A stretch of DNA of 54,995 nt from Mycobacterium parascrofulaceum ATCC BAA-614 (GCF_000164135.1 NZ_GG770558.1:10836-65830); one strand, 5' to 3'. Counted from the first letter of the stretch, positions 33,281 through 42,465 are shown. Notes: generated by a model from the letters alone, not told the origin. Program-made: numbers and translations.

Positions 33281-35895
33281 ACCGCTTCGGGATCGCCGTA
33301 GAAGCCCGCCCGCAGCAGAGCGGTGATCTCGCTGACCAGCGGCATCCGCGGATTGGTGCGGTTGCTGAGGTCTTCGAACGCCGTCATCGCCAGCGCGGGC
33401 AGCGCCGCCAGGAACTCCCGCTCGTCGACGCCGTGGTCCCGCAGCGACCGCGGCATCTGCAGTCGTCCCAGCAGATCGTCCACCCCGCCAAACAGCCGGC
33501 CGCGGCAGTCGTCGGGCTCGTGGCCGCCGAAGATCAGCTGGCCGAGCTGTGCGTATTTGTCCGGCGCCACATACGCGGAATATCCCGGCGCGGGCATGAA
33601 CTTGCTCGGCAGGCTTGCGTTGTAGCGCAGCACATGCGGCAGGAAAATGCCGTTCGCCCGGCCGTGCGAGATGCCGAACTTCGCGCCGACGGCATGGGCG
33701 AGCGCATGGTTGGTCCCGACGAAAGCGTTCGAGAAGGCCAGCCCGGCAAGGGTTGCCGCGTTGGACATGTCGGTCCGCGCGGAGAGGTCGTCGGGGTCGT
33801 CGTATGCCCTCGGCAACGCGTCGAAGATCAGTCGTGCCGCCTGGGCGCACAACGCGTCGGTATACGGCGACGCGAAGATGGAGACGATCGCCTCCAGCGC
33901 GTGGGTGAGCGCGTCGACGCCGGTGTCGGCCGTCAGTTTCGGTGGCATCGACGAGGTCAGGACGGGATCGACGATCGCGAGGTCGGGCACCAGGCTGTAG
34001 TCGACCAGCGTCTCCTTCTTCCCGCGCACCGTCAGCACCGCCGCCGGCGAGACCTCCGACCCGGTCCCCGATGTCGTTGGCACGGCGACCAATTGGACGC
34101 GATGGCGGTCCGTCGGATAGTCGGCCACCCGCTTGCGGGGGTCGAGGAACGGCATCGTCAACTCGTCGAGGCTCTTCTCCGGGTGCTCGTAGAACAGCCG
34201 GATCGCCTTGCCCGCGTCCAGCACCGAGCCGCCGCCGACGGCGATCAGCAGATCGGGCTGCACCCGCTGCAGCAGCGCGACGCCGCGTCGGATGGTGGCC
34301 TCGTCGGGCTCCGGCGTCACCTCGCTGAACGCCTGCACGTGCTGGGCGCGCAGCTTGCCGCGCAGCGCCTCGACCACACCGCGCTCCTCGGTCAGGGCGT
34401 CGGTGATCACCACGACGGTCTCGCAGTCGAGTTCGCGCAGGTTGTCCAGCGCGCCCTCGTTGAAGTAGGTGTTCGACGGGACGCGGAACCATTGCGGCGG
34501 CGTGCGGCGCCGGGAAACGGTCTTGATGTTCAGCAGTTGGCGGTAGTTGACGTTCTCCGTCGTGCTCGACCCGCCCCACGTGCCGCAACCCAACGAGAAC
34601 GTCGGCGTCAGGTTGTTGTAAACCCCGCCGAGGGCCCCGACCGCGGTCGGGGCGTTGACCAGGATGCGCCCCGTGCGAACCGCCAGGCCGTACGCCTGGA
34701 TGACATCCTCGTCGTTGGCGTACACCGCCGAGGTATGCCCCAGCCCGCCGTGTTCGGTGACCAGGACGGCCACGTCGATGGCGTGCTGGACCCCGCGTGC
34801 GCGCACCACCCCGAGCACCGGCATCAGCTTCTCGGCCAACAGCGGATGTGAAGCGAGTTCGTCCAGGTCGGCGGGGAGCTGGGCCAGCAGCACCTTCACG
34901 GTCGGCGAGACGCTGAAGCCGGCCCGGGCGGCCAGCTCCGACGCCCGCTGCCCGACCGCCTCGAGCGAGATCTTGTCACCGCAGCCGAACGCGAACTTCG
35001 CCACCGCGTCGGCCTGGTCGCGGGTGAGCAGTTGGGCGCCCATCCGCTCGAACTCGGCCAGCACCTCGTCGTAGACCTCGTCGTCGATGATGCACGTTTG
35101 CTCGGCCGGGCAAATGACCGACGAGTCAAAGGTTTTCGAGATCAGGATGTCGACGACCGCGCCCTTGAGGTCCGCCGTCTTGTGCACGTAGATGGGCGCG
35201 TTGCCGGGGCCGACGGACAGCCCCGGCTTGCCGGCCGCATTCGCCAGCGCGACGATCTTCGGTCCGCCGGTCACCCAGATGAAGTCGACTCCCGGGTGCT
35301 TGAACAGGTAGTGCGTCACCTCGTGCGCGGCGTCGGGGATGACCTGCAGGGCCCCGGGTGGCATTCCGGCCGCCTCGGCCGCCGCGCGGAGGATCTCGAG
35401 GCTGCGTTCGCAGCAGCGCACCGCGTACGGTGACGGCCGGAAGAGGATGGCGTTGCGGGTCTTGGCGGCCACAATCGCCTTGAACAGCACCGTCGAGGTC
35501 GGGTTGGTCACCGGGGTGATGCCCAGCACCACCCCGATCGGCTCGGCCACGTAGGCGATGTTGTGTTCGACGTCCTCGTCGATGACGCCGACCGACTTCT
35601 TGTCACGCAGGTAGTCGTGCAGGAACTCGGTGGCCACATAGTTCTTGACCACCTTGTCCTCGAAGACGCCGAACCCGGTCTCCTCGATCGCGACGCCCGC
35701 CAGTTCCCCCGCGGCGCGTACCCCGGCCCGCACCATCGCCTCGACGATCGCGTCGACCTGCTGCTGGTCGAGCTGGCGGAACGCCCGGGCCGCCGCGGCC
35801 GCCCTGTCGACGATCGCGTCGACTTCGCGTCTGCGCTGCTCGGTGATCGCGGGCGTTTCGAGCGAGGGGGCGGGCGGGATGTGTGTGGTGGTCAT
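33265..35895 (-). CDS. adhE: Bifunctional acetaldehyde-CoA/alcohol dehydrogenase AdhE
   Basis: The 876-residue fusion has the normal AdhE length. The N-terminal half is a CoA-acylating aldehyde dehydrogenase: ITPVTNPTSTVLFKA, WVTGGPKIVALA and VICPAEQTC with catalytic C262. The C-terminal half is an iron-dependent alcohol dehydrogenase: VGGGSVLDAGKAIRL, PTTSGTGSEVSPAAV, TADTGVDALTHALE, and HGRANGIFLPHVL with metal-binding His residues. It converts acetyl-CoA to ethanol and back with NADH, a fermentative role uncommon in mycobacteria. A DosR-like dyad about 80 bp upstream fits low-oxygen control. It is alone on its strand. Confidence 0.95.
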   Translation of the reverse strand: MTTTHIPPAPSLETPAITEQRRREVDAIVDRAAAAARAFRQLDQQQVDAIVEAMVRAGVRAAGELAGVAIEETGFGVFEDKVVKNYVATEFLHDYLRDKKSVGVIDEDVEHNIAYVAEPIGVVLGITPVTNPTSTVLFKAIVAAKTRNAILFRPSPYAVRCCERSLEILRAAAEAAGMPPGALQVIPDAAHEVTHYLFKHPGVDFIWVTGGPKIVALANAAGKPGLSVGPGNAPIYVHKTADLKGAVVDILISKTFDSSVICPAEQTCIIDDEVYDEVLAEFERMGAQLLTRDQADAVAKFAFGCGDKISLEAVGQRASELAARAGFSVSPTVKVLLAQLPADLDELASHPLLAEKLMPVLGVVRARGVQHAIDVAVLVTEHGGLGHTSAVYANDEDVIQAYGLAVRTGRILVNAPTAVGALGGVYNNLTPTFSLGCGTWGGSSTTENVNYRQLLNIKTVSRRRTPPQWFRVPSNTYFNEGALDNLRELDCETVVVITDALTEERGVVEALRGKLRAQHVQAFSEVTPEPDEATIRRGVALLQRVQPDLLIAVGGGSVLDAGKAIRLFYEHPEKSLDELTMPFLDPRKRVADYPTDRHRVQLVAVPTTSGTGSEVSPAAVLTVRGKKETLVDYSLVPDLAIVDPVLTSSMPPKLTADTGVDALTHALEAIVSIFASPYTDALCAQAARLIFDALPRAYDDPDDLSARTDMSNAATLAGLAFSNAFVGTNHALAHAVGAKFGISHGRANGIFLPHVLRYNASLPSKFMPAPGYSAYVAPDKYAQLGQLIFGGHEPDDCRGRLFGGVDDLLGRLQMPRSLRDHGVDEREFLAALPALAMTAFEDLSNRTNPRMPLVSEITALLRAGFYGDPEAVQPRT

Positions 35896-35973
35896 GTTCG
35901 GGTTCTCGGCTCTGGCAGGGACACCGGGGGTCTCCAGGATGAGCAGATGCTACGACGCCCGCCTCGCGGCAAA

Positions 35974-36023
35974 GTAGGGCTGAAAGGCCCACGACGAGCT
36001 GGCCCGCAGGGGCCAGATCTGGC
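35974..36023. promoter_or_regulatory. Cluster of dyads in the adhE-ferredoxin intergenic region
   Basis: Three dyads lie together. On the minus strand GGGCCTTTCAGCCCTA (35990-35975) resembles the DosR form GGGACTTTCGGCCCTA with two mismatches. CTGGCCC-GCAG-GGGCCAG (35999-36016) is a perfect 7-bp inverted repeat. GCCAGATCTGGC (36012-36023) is a perfect 12-bp palindrome overlapping it. They lie between adhE and the divergent ferredoxin gene, so one or more response regulators may act here. Confidence 0.45.
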
Positions 36024-36070
36024 GCAGGTGGACCGCTTACGGCGCACGCCCGACGCCGACACTGGGCCGC

Positions 36071-36265
36071 ATGCGCATCGCCGTCGACTACGACCTCTGT
36101 GAGGGGCACGGGCAGTGCCTCATGGCCGCTCCGGACGTGTTCGACATTCCCGACGGTGCCGAACAAGTGGTGGTGCTCGAGCCGGAGCCGCCCGAAGCCG
36201 ACCGCGAACGCGTCGTTCGCGCGGCCGCGATGTGCCCCGCCCAGGCGATCCGAATCCTCAACTGA
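36071..36265 (+). CDS. Ferredoxin of the P450-partner type
   Basis: The 64-residue protein has C10-x2-H13-x2-C16 and C55-P, the CXX-His-XXC(n)CP motif of single-cluster mycobacterial ferredoxins. CEGHGQCLMAAPDVFDI is close to ferredoxins that pass electrons to cytochromes P450. A P450 gene lies 2.1 kb downstream on the same strand, beyond the two-component genes, and is the likely partner. It is convergent with the response regulator gene; the stops overlap by eight bases. Confidence 0.9.
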   Translation: MRIAVDYDLCEGHGQCLMAAPDVFDIPDGAEQVVVLEPEPPEADRERVVRAAAMCPAQAIRILN

Positions 36266-36932
36266 GCCGGCCGGTTTCGGCCACGTCGTCGAGCAACCGG
36301 TAGCGGCCGGCCAGCGCGGCGGCCGCGATGCGGTTGCCGACCCCGAGTTTGTGCAGCAGCGCGGCCACCATGCGTTTGGCGGTGCGCTCGGACACCAGCA
36401 TCCGGCGGGCGATGTCGACGGTCTCCATACCGGTCGCCAGCAGCGTCCACAGCTGGAGATCCTGGGCGGACAGGCTGTCCAGCAGGTCAGACGGCGGCTT
36501 GCGGGTGTTGCTGAGCAGCGCGTCGAGCAGCGCGCCGTCGACGACCCGCAACCCCTCGGCGATCGTCCAGAGCGGCCCCGCCAGCGCCTCGGGCCGCGCG
36601 GTTTTGGGCAGAAAGCCGTCGGCGCCGGCCCGCAACGCCTCTTCGGCCAGCGCCAGGTCATCGGTCCCCGACAGCGCCAGGATCCGGGTTTTCGGATGGC
36701 GCGCCTTGATGTGCCGGATGGCGGCGACCCCGCCCAGCGGCGGCATCGACAGGTCGATGATCGCGACGTCGGCGTCGCACCGGGCCACCAGGTCGGCCGC
36801 CTCTTCGACGTAGGTTGTCTGGCCGCCGACGGTGAACGATTCGCCCCATTCGCGGGTGAGCAACAGGGCCAGGCCCTGCGCGAACAGCTCATGGTCGTCC
36901 ACGATCACCACGACATACGGCGAGCGAGTCAT
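36258..36932 (-). CDS. NarL/FixJ-type response regulator
   Basis: The 224-residue protein has a receiver domain with D12-D13, phosphoacceptor D60 in AIIDLSMPPLGG, and K111 in FLPKTARPE. It has a C-terminal LuxR-type helix-turn-helix of unusual sequence: DLQLWTLLATGMETVDIARRMLVSERTAKRMVAALLHKLGV. The usual LTxREREVL start is weak here. It pairs with the divergent histidine kinase gene. The ATG is preceded by TAGCAT seven bases upstream and has no Shine-Dalgarno, so it is probably leaderless. Target genes may be adhE, the ferredoxin or the P450 cassette; this is inference from position. Confidence 0.9.
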   Translation of the reverse strand: MTRSPYVVVIVDDHELFAQGLALLLTREWGESFTVGGQTTYVEEAADLVARCDADVAIIDLSMPPLGGVAAIRHIKARHPKTRILALSGTDDLALAEEALRAGADGFLPKTARPEALAGPLWTIAEGLRVVDGALLDALLSNTRKPPSDLLDSLSAQDLQLWTLLATGMETVDIARRMLVSERTAKRMVAALLHKLGVGNRIAAAALAGRYRLLDDVAETGRLS

Positions 36933-36939
36933 TGCCGCG

Positions 36940-36961
36940 ATGCTAGCCCCAACCCTATGGT
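36940..36961. promoter_or_regulatory. Overlapping divergent leaderless promoters of the two-component genes
   Basis: TAGCAT on the minus strand (36945-36940) lies seven bases before the response regulator ATG. TATGGT on the plus strand (36956-36961) lies seven bases before GTG 36969 of the kinase. Only 36 bases separate the two start codons, so each -35 region must lie within or beyond the other gene's -10. Confidence 0.5.
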
Positions 36962-36968
36962 CAGCTGG

Positions 36969-38266
36969 GTGAGACCGCTCGATCAGCCGGGAACCACGGC
37001 GGACTTCGACGGCGGGGACTACGGGCTGGCCCGCACCGTCGTCCGGTCCGGGTCGCCGTGGTCATCTCGATCGGCGTGCTGCTGGCGATCGGACCCCAGT
37101 GGGTCCGTCAGCACACGGTGCTCACCGTGGCGGTGTTGGGCGGCGCGATGGTCTACGCGGCCGTCGTGATGGCCTATCCGCAGCTGGAGGTCCGGCGCAC
37201 CCGGTACGCGTGGCTGGTCACCGGTTTCGACTCGGCGTTCACGCTGGCCCTCATCGCCCTGAGCGGAGGCGTATACAGTCCGGTGGTCGCCGTGTTGGCG
37301 CTGGCGGTCATCGCGTCGGCGGCCCGCCTCTCTTTCCGCGAAACCCTGCTGGTCGCGGTCCTGCTGGGCGCCGCCTACATCCCCGTGGCGCTGATGTCGT
37401 CGCCGCGCCTCGCGGTCACCGCGGCCCCGGCGCTGCAGGCCGGCTGGTCGGCGGTCTATCTGATCTTCATCGCGATCATCACCGCGGGGCTGTCCGCGCT
37501 CGCCGAGCGCGAACACCGCTCCCGCCTGCGGGCGCTGGTGGAGGCCGAGGCCGAGCACGCCGCCGCCGAAGAGGAACGCGACCTGCGGGCGCGCCTGCTG
37601 CGGTCCTACCAGTCCCAACAGGACGGACTGCAGGTCCTGGTGCACGAACTCCGCACTCCCGTAACGTCTTTGGAGGCGCTTACCGAGGCGCTTACTTCCG
37701 AACAGCCGATGTCGCGGGCTGACCGGGACACCAGTCTGGCGCTGGTGGCCCGCCACGTGCACCACCTGACCGACATGCTCGACGCGCTCTCCGACGTCGC
37801 GCTGAGCCGCCGCCCGACATTCTCCGCGGGCCGGGTCCGCCGCGTCGACGTGGCCGACCTCGTCGTCGGCGCCGCCGACGCCGTCGGGCTGGCGCCACCG
37901 CGGTTGCGGCTGAGCGTCAGCGGCGACCTGGCCGCCGTGGCCGTGAACGCCCAAGGGCTGCGCCGGGTGCTGACCAATCTGCTGGAGAACGCGTCGCGGC
38001 ATGGCCGACGCGCCCCGGTCGACGTCATGTGTTCGCGGCAGGGCGACGAGCTGATCTGCGCGGTCGCCGATCGCGGGCCCGGGATCCCCGCCGACAGCCT
38101 TGGCGAGCTGACGACCAAGTACGTCAGCGTCGGCGGCCAACGGGGGACCGCTGGCCTCGGCCTGTGGATCGTGCAGCAGATCGCCGAATCGATGGGCGGC
38201 CGGGTGGACTTCGCCGCGCGCGACGGCGGCGGGCTGGTCGCCACCTTCCGCGCGCCCATCGGCTGA
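36969..38266 (+). CDS. Sensor histidine kinase, apparent one-base frameshift near its start
   Basis: The main frame (from 37058, 402 residues) has four to six membrane helices in its first 145 residues, a short coiled coil (RALVEAEAEHAAAEEERDLR), an H-box LVHELRTPVTSLEAL with H196, an N-box LTNLLENASRH, and GPGIP and GTAGLGLWIVQQIAESMGG for ATP binding. The preceding 26 codons, RPLDQPGTTADFDGGDYGLARTVVRSG, are coding-like in another frame from GTG 36969. A missing base near 37040-37055 would join them. If the shift is real, translation may begin at 37058 and lose the N-terminal cytoplasmic part. It signals to the divergent response regulator. Confidence 0.85.
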
Positions 38267-38402
38267 TCGCCGGCCCGTTCCGCTGGCCCGTGCAGGCCAG
38301 CAATTGGCACCTGCGTCTGTGCCGCGCCGTCGCCGCGCTGACCAGCATGGGTGCGAAGTCGCGGTGACGCGCACCACCGCGCGCCGCCAGAAAGGCCCTC
38401 CG

Positions 38403-39674
38403 ATGACCGCACCCACGACCGCGCCCACCCACAAGGGCATCGACCTCAGCGCCCGCGAGTTCTGGGCCAAACCTCCGGAAGAGCGGGACGCGGCCTTCGC
38501 CGTCCTGCGCGCGGAAAACCCCGTGCCGTGGAGCCGCCCCGCGGAATCCGACCTGCTGCCCCCCGAGCTCAACACCCGGGGGTTCTGGTCGCTGACCAAG
38601 CAAGACGACATCCGGATGGCCAGCCGCCACCCGGAGATCTTCTCCTCGGCCCAGGGCATCACGATGGAGGACTTCGCCCCCGAAGCGGTGGAGATCGCGC
38701 AATCGTTCATCGCCATGGACGCCCCGCGGCACACCCAGCTGCGGGGGATCACGACGGAAGCCTTCAAGCCCAAGAACGTGCGCCGCCTGGAGGGCTGGAT
38801 CCGCGGCCACGCCCACGACCTGGTCAGCGAGATGGCCCACCTCGGCGAGGGCGACTTCGTCCAACTCGTGTCGGTGAAGCTGCCCGGCCGCATCTTCGGC
38901 AGCTTCTTCGGGCTGCCCGAAGGCGAACTGCGCGACAGGGCCGTCACCGCCGCCCAGCGGCTCGTCGGCTGGACCGACCCGAACATCCGCGGCGAGCAGA
39001 GCGAACTGGAACTGTTCATGGGCGCCGTCATGGATCTGCACGAGGTCGCGACGGTCTTGATCCCGCAGCGGCGGGCCAACCCCGGCGACGACCTGATGAC
39101 CTGGATGGTGCAGGCCGAGTTCGACGGCAAGAAGATGACCGACGACGAGTTGAAGGCCTTCTTCGTGCTGATGGGCGTCGCGTCCAACGACACCACGCGG
39201 CACGCCTCGGCGCACGCCATCGCCGCCCTCTCGAAGTTCCCCGACCAGCGCGCGCTGCTCGTCGAGGACGTCGAGGGCCGGGTCGGCACCGCGGTCGAGG
39301 AGGTGTTGCGCTGGGGGTCGCCGTTGCTGCACATGCGCCGCACCGCCACCCAGGACGTCACCGTGCGCGGATCGGAGATCAAGGCCGGCGACAAGGTGGT
39401 GCTGTGGTACTACTCGGGCAACCGCGACGAGGACGTCTTCGACGATCCGCATTCGTTCAACATCCTGCGAAACCCCAACCCGCACATCGCCTTCGGCGGC
39501 GGCGGTCCGCACTTCTGCCTGGGCGCGGCCCTGGCCCGCACCATGCTGAAGGCGTTGCTGACCGAGGTCTACACGCGCATCCCGGACATCTCGGCACCGC
39601 AGCCCAACTACGCCCTGGCCAACTTCATCAACGGCGTCAACAGCCTGCCGGCGACCTGGACGCCGGAACGATGA
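38403..39674 (+). CDS. Cytochrome P450
   Basis: The 423-residue P450 has the I-helix LMGVASNDTTRHA, the K-helix ExxR as VEEVLRW, and the haem loop FGGGGPHFCLGAALAR with the Cys ligand. Its DFAPEAVEIAQSFIAMDAPRHTQLRGIT region resembles mycobacterial P450s acting on sterol side chains or fatty acids; I cannot fix the CYP number. GAAAGG lies seven bases before ATG 38403. The alcohol dehydrogenase starts in its stop codon (ATGA). Together with the ferredoxin at 36071 and the next two genes it forms a hydroxylation-then-oxidation set. Confidence 0.95.
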   Translation: MTAPTTAPTHKGIDLSAREFWAKPPEERDAAFAVLRAENPVPWSRPAESDLLPPELNTRGFWSLTKQDDIRMASRHPEIFSSAQGITMEDFAPEAVEIAQSFIAMDAPRHTQLRGITTEAFKPKNVRRLEGWIRGHAHDLVSEMAHLGEGDFVQLVSVKLPGRIFGSFFGLPEGELRDRAVTAAQRLVGWTDPNIRGEQSELELFMGAVMDLHEVATVLIPQRRANPGDDLMTWMVQAEFDGKKMTDDELKAFFVLMGVASNDTTRHASAHAIAALSKFPDQRALLVEDVEGRVGTAVEEVLRWGSPLLHMRRTATQDVTVRGSEIKAGDKVVLWYYSGNRDEDVFDDPHSFNILRNPNPHIAFGGGGPHFCLGAALARTMLKALLTEVYTRIPDISAPQPNYALANFINGVNSLPATWTPER

Positions 39675-40777
39675 AGACCAAAGCGGCGGTGCTGTGGGGT
39701 CTGCACCAGAAGTGGGAGGTCGAAGAGGTCGACCTCGACGGGCCCAAGCAGAACGAGGTGCTGATCAAGGTGGCCGCCGCCGGCCTGTGCCACTCCGACG
39801 ACCACCTGATCACCGGCGACATGCCGATGCAGCTACCGGTGGTCGGCGGGCACGAGGGTGCGGGCGTCGTCGTCGATGTGGGGCCCGGTGTCACCGAAGT
39901 CGCCGAGGGCGACTCGGTGGCGCTGAGCTTCATCCCGGCCTGCGGTCGCTGCGAGCCGTGTTCGCGGGGGATGAGCAATCTGTGCGTGCTGGGCGCCGCC
40001 ATCATCGCCGGACCACAGCTCGACGGCACCTTCCGGTTCCACGCCAAAGGTCAAGCGCTGGGCCAGATGTGCGTGTTGGGAACGTTCTCCGAATACACGG
40101 TGGTACCGCTAGCCTCGGTGATCAAGGTGGAGCCGTCCACCGCGCTCGACACCGCCGCGCTGGTCGGGTGCGGGGTCACCACCGGCTACGGCAGCATGGT
40201 GCGCACCGGCGAGGCGCGCGACGGCGACGCGGTGGTGGTCATGGGGGTGGGCGGGATCGGGGTGAACGCGGTGCAGGGCGCCCGGATCGCGGGTGCACGC
40301 GTCATCGTCGCCCTCGATCCCGTCGAGTACAAGCGCACCCGGGCGCTCGAGTTCGGCGCCACGCACACCGCCGCGACGGTCGGCGAGGCCCAGGCGCTGA
40401 TCACCGACCTGACGCGCGGACAACTGGCCGACGTCTGCGTGGTCAGCACCGACTCGGCCGAGGGAAGCTACGTCGCGCAGGCCCTCAGCCTGGTCGGCAA
40501 GCGCGGCAGGGTGGTGATGACCGCGATCCCGCATCCGACCGACACCCGTGTCGACATGTCGCTGTTCGATCTGACGCTGTACGAAAAGCAGGTCCGTGGC
40601 TCGCTTTTCGGATCGTCCAATCCCCGCCACGACATACCCCGGATGCTCGACCTGTACCGCGCCGGCCGACTGAAGCTCGACGAACTCGTCACCCGCGAGT
40701 ACACCCTCGAGGAGATCAACACCGGCTACGCCGATCTCCACGCCGGGGTGAATCTGCGTGGGCTGATCCGGTTCTGA
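39671..40777 (+). CDS. Zinc alcohol dehydrogenase, NDMA-dependent type
   Basis: The 368-residue protein has LCHSDDHLITGDMP with the catalytic zinc Cys, GHEGAGVVVDVGPGV, and PACGRCEPCSRGMSNLC with the structural zinc cysteines. The cofactor motif is GVGGIGVNAVQGARIAGA. The long central part (GAAIIAGPQLDGTFRFHAKGQALGQMCVLGTFSEYTVV) marks the NDMA-dependent/Rv3086-like group, whose NAD stays bound and which needs an external electron acceptor. It should oxidise the alcohol made by the P450. It overlaps the P450 stop by four bases. Confidence 0.93.
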   Translation: MKTKAAVLWGLHQKWEVEEVDLDGPKQNEVLIKVAAAGLCHSDDHLITGDMPMQLPVVGGHEGAGVVVDVGPGVTEVAEGDSVALSFIPACGRCEPCSRGMSNLCVLGAAIIAGPQLDGTFRFHAKGQALGQMCVLGTFSEYTVVPLASVIKVEPSTALDTAALVGCGVTTGYGSMVRTGEARDGDAVVVMGVGGIGVNAVQGARIAGARVIVALDPVEYKRTRALEFGATHTAATVGEAQALITDLTRGQLADVCVVSTDSAEGSYVAQALSLVGKRGRVVMTAIPHPTDTRVDMSLFDLTLYEKQVRGSLFGSSNPRHDIPRMLDLYRAGRLKLDELVTREYTLEEINTGYADLHAGVNLRGLIRF

Positions 40778-40784
40778 AACTTTC

Positions 40785-40931
40785 ATGGGTCTCATCGCCA
40801 TCGTGGTGATTCTTGCTGCCCCGCTGGGCATCCCGGCCGGGGTCAGCGTGGCGCACCATGCCGCCGACCGGTTCAGGAGCTGCGCGCGATGGGGCCGACG
40901 GATCCGACGAACGGGAGTGAGAACGACATGA
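40785..40931 (+). CDS. Possible 48-residue membrane peptide coupled to the aldehyde dehydrogenase
   Basis: ATG 40785 opens a frame MGLIAIVVILAAPLGIPAGV, one hydrophobic helix, followed by a basic tail rich in Arg. Its TGA overlaps the ATG of the aldehyde dehydrogenase as ATGA, the same coupling seen between the neighbouring genes. It fills the only gap in an otherwise overlapping operon. I recognise no family and the Shine-Dalgarno is poor, so it may be a chance frame. Confidence 0.35.
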   Translation: MGLIAIVVILAAPLGIPAGVSVAHHAADRFRSCARWGRRIRRTGVRTT

Positions 40932-42450
40932 CCGGCATTCCGCACTATTCGATGTACATCGACGGGCGATGGCGCGACGCGTCCGGCAGCTTGGAGGTGC
41001 GCGATCCCGCGACCAACAGGTTGGTGGCGACGGTCGCCCGGGCGACGCCACCGCGGCCGACGAGGCCGTCGCCGCGGCGACGGCAGCGCATGTCCGCGGT
41101 GTCTGGCGATTGACCCCCCCGGCCGAACGCGCCCGCATCCTCGATGCGATCGCCGACAATCTCGCCGCCCGGTTCGACGAGTTGACCGCCCTGCAAGTCC
41201 GCGAAAACGGCGCGACCGCACGGTCCGCGGGCGCATTTCTGCTGGGCTACTCGATCGCCCACCTGAAATACTTCGCCTCGCTGGCGCGCTCGTACGCGTT
41301 CGAAGAAACGGGGCCCTTGATCGAAGCGCCCACGCTGGCCGCGGGCGTGCTCCGCCGCGAGCCGATCGGCGTCTGCGCCGGCATCGTGCCGTGGAACTTC
41401 CCGCTGCTGCTGGCCGTGTGGAAGCTGGGACCCGCTCTGGCGGCCGGCAACACGATCGTGCTCAAGCCCGACGACCAGACTCCGCTGACGCTGCTCGAAC
41501 TCGCCGGGGCGGCGGACGAAGCCGGCCTGCCGGCGGGGGTGCTGAACGTTGTCACGGGACCGGGCCCGGTCGTGGGCGCGCGGCTTGCCGAACACCCCGA
41601 CGTGCGCAAGGTGGCGTTCACCGGCTCAACCGAAGTCGGCAAGACCGTGATGCGCGCCGCCGCCGGCAACGTCAAGAAGGTCACCCTGGAGTTGGGCGGC
41701 AAGGGCGCCAACATCGTCTGCGACGACGCCGACCTGGACCTGGCGGTCGACGGCACGCTGTTCGGATTCCTGCTGATGTGTGGTCAGGCCTGCGAGTCCG
41801 GAACCCGGCTGTTGCTCCACGCGTCGATACACGACGAGTTCGTGCGGCGGCTGGTCGCCCGCGCGTCCACCCTTGTCGTGGGTGATCCGATGGACGCGGC
41901 CACCGATGTCGGCCCGCTGATATCGGCCAAACAGAAAGCGCGAGTGGAGAAGTACGTGGCGCTCGGGCAGGAGGAGGGGTGCAAGATCGCGTTCCAGGGC
42001 GCGACGCCCACGGCGCCCGACCTCGCCGACGGCCATTGGGTCGCGCCGACGATCCTGACCGGCGCCACCAACGACATGCGGGTGGCGCGGGAGGAGATTT
42101 TCGGGCCGGTGCTGGTCGTGATCAAGTGCGCCGACGACGCCGAAGCGGTCGCGATCGCCAACGACAGCGAGTACGGGCTGTCCGCCGGCGTGTGGAGTAC
42201 CGACAACGAACGCGCGCTGGCGATCGCCCGCGAGCTGGAATCCGGCACCGTGTGGATCAACGACTGGCACATGGTCAACGCGATGTATCCCTTCGGCGGC
42301 GTGAAACAAAGCGGCCTGGGGCGCGAGCTCGGGCCCGGCGCGCTCGACGAGTACACCGAACAGAAGTTCGTGCACCTCGACATGGCCAATGACCGGGCCA
42401 AGCGGGTCTACGCCGTCGTCGTGCCGCCCGCGGCGGCGGGACGGGCCTGA
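40928..42450 (+). pseudogene. Aldehyde dehydrogenase, apparent one-base frameshift near residue 38
   Basis: The first frame starts at ATG 40928 after GGGAGTGAG and gives MTGIPHYSMYIDGRWRDAS then RDPATNRLVATVAR, the usual N-terminus. Near 41035-41050 the homologous frame moves back one base and continues GDATAADEAVAAATAAHVRGV to the end. The main part is intact: GVCAGIVPWNFPLLLA, KPDDQTPLTLLELA, FTGSTEVGKTVM, LELGGKGANIV with the catalytic Glu, CGQACESGTRLL with the catalytic Cys, and FGPVLVV. About 507 residues would be normal. It should turn the aldehyde from the preceding dehydrogenase into an acid. If the shift is real the gene is probably dead. Confidence 0.85.
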
Positions 42451-42465
42451 TCGGGCCGCGGCGGG

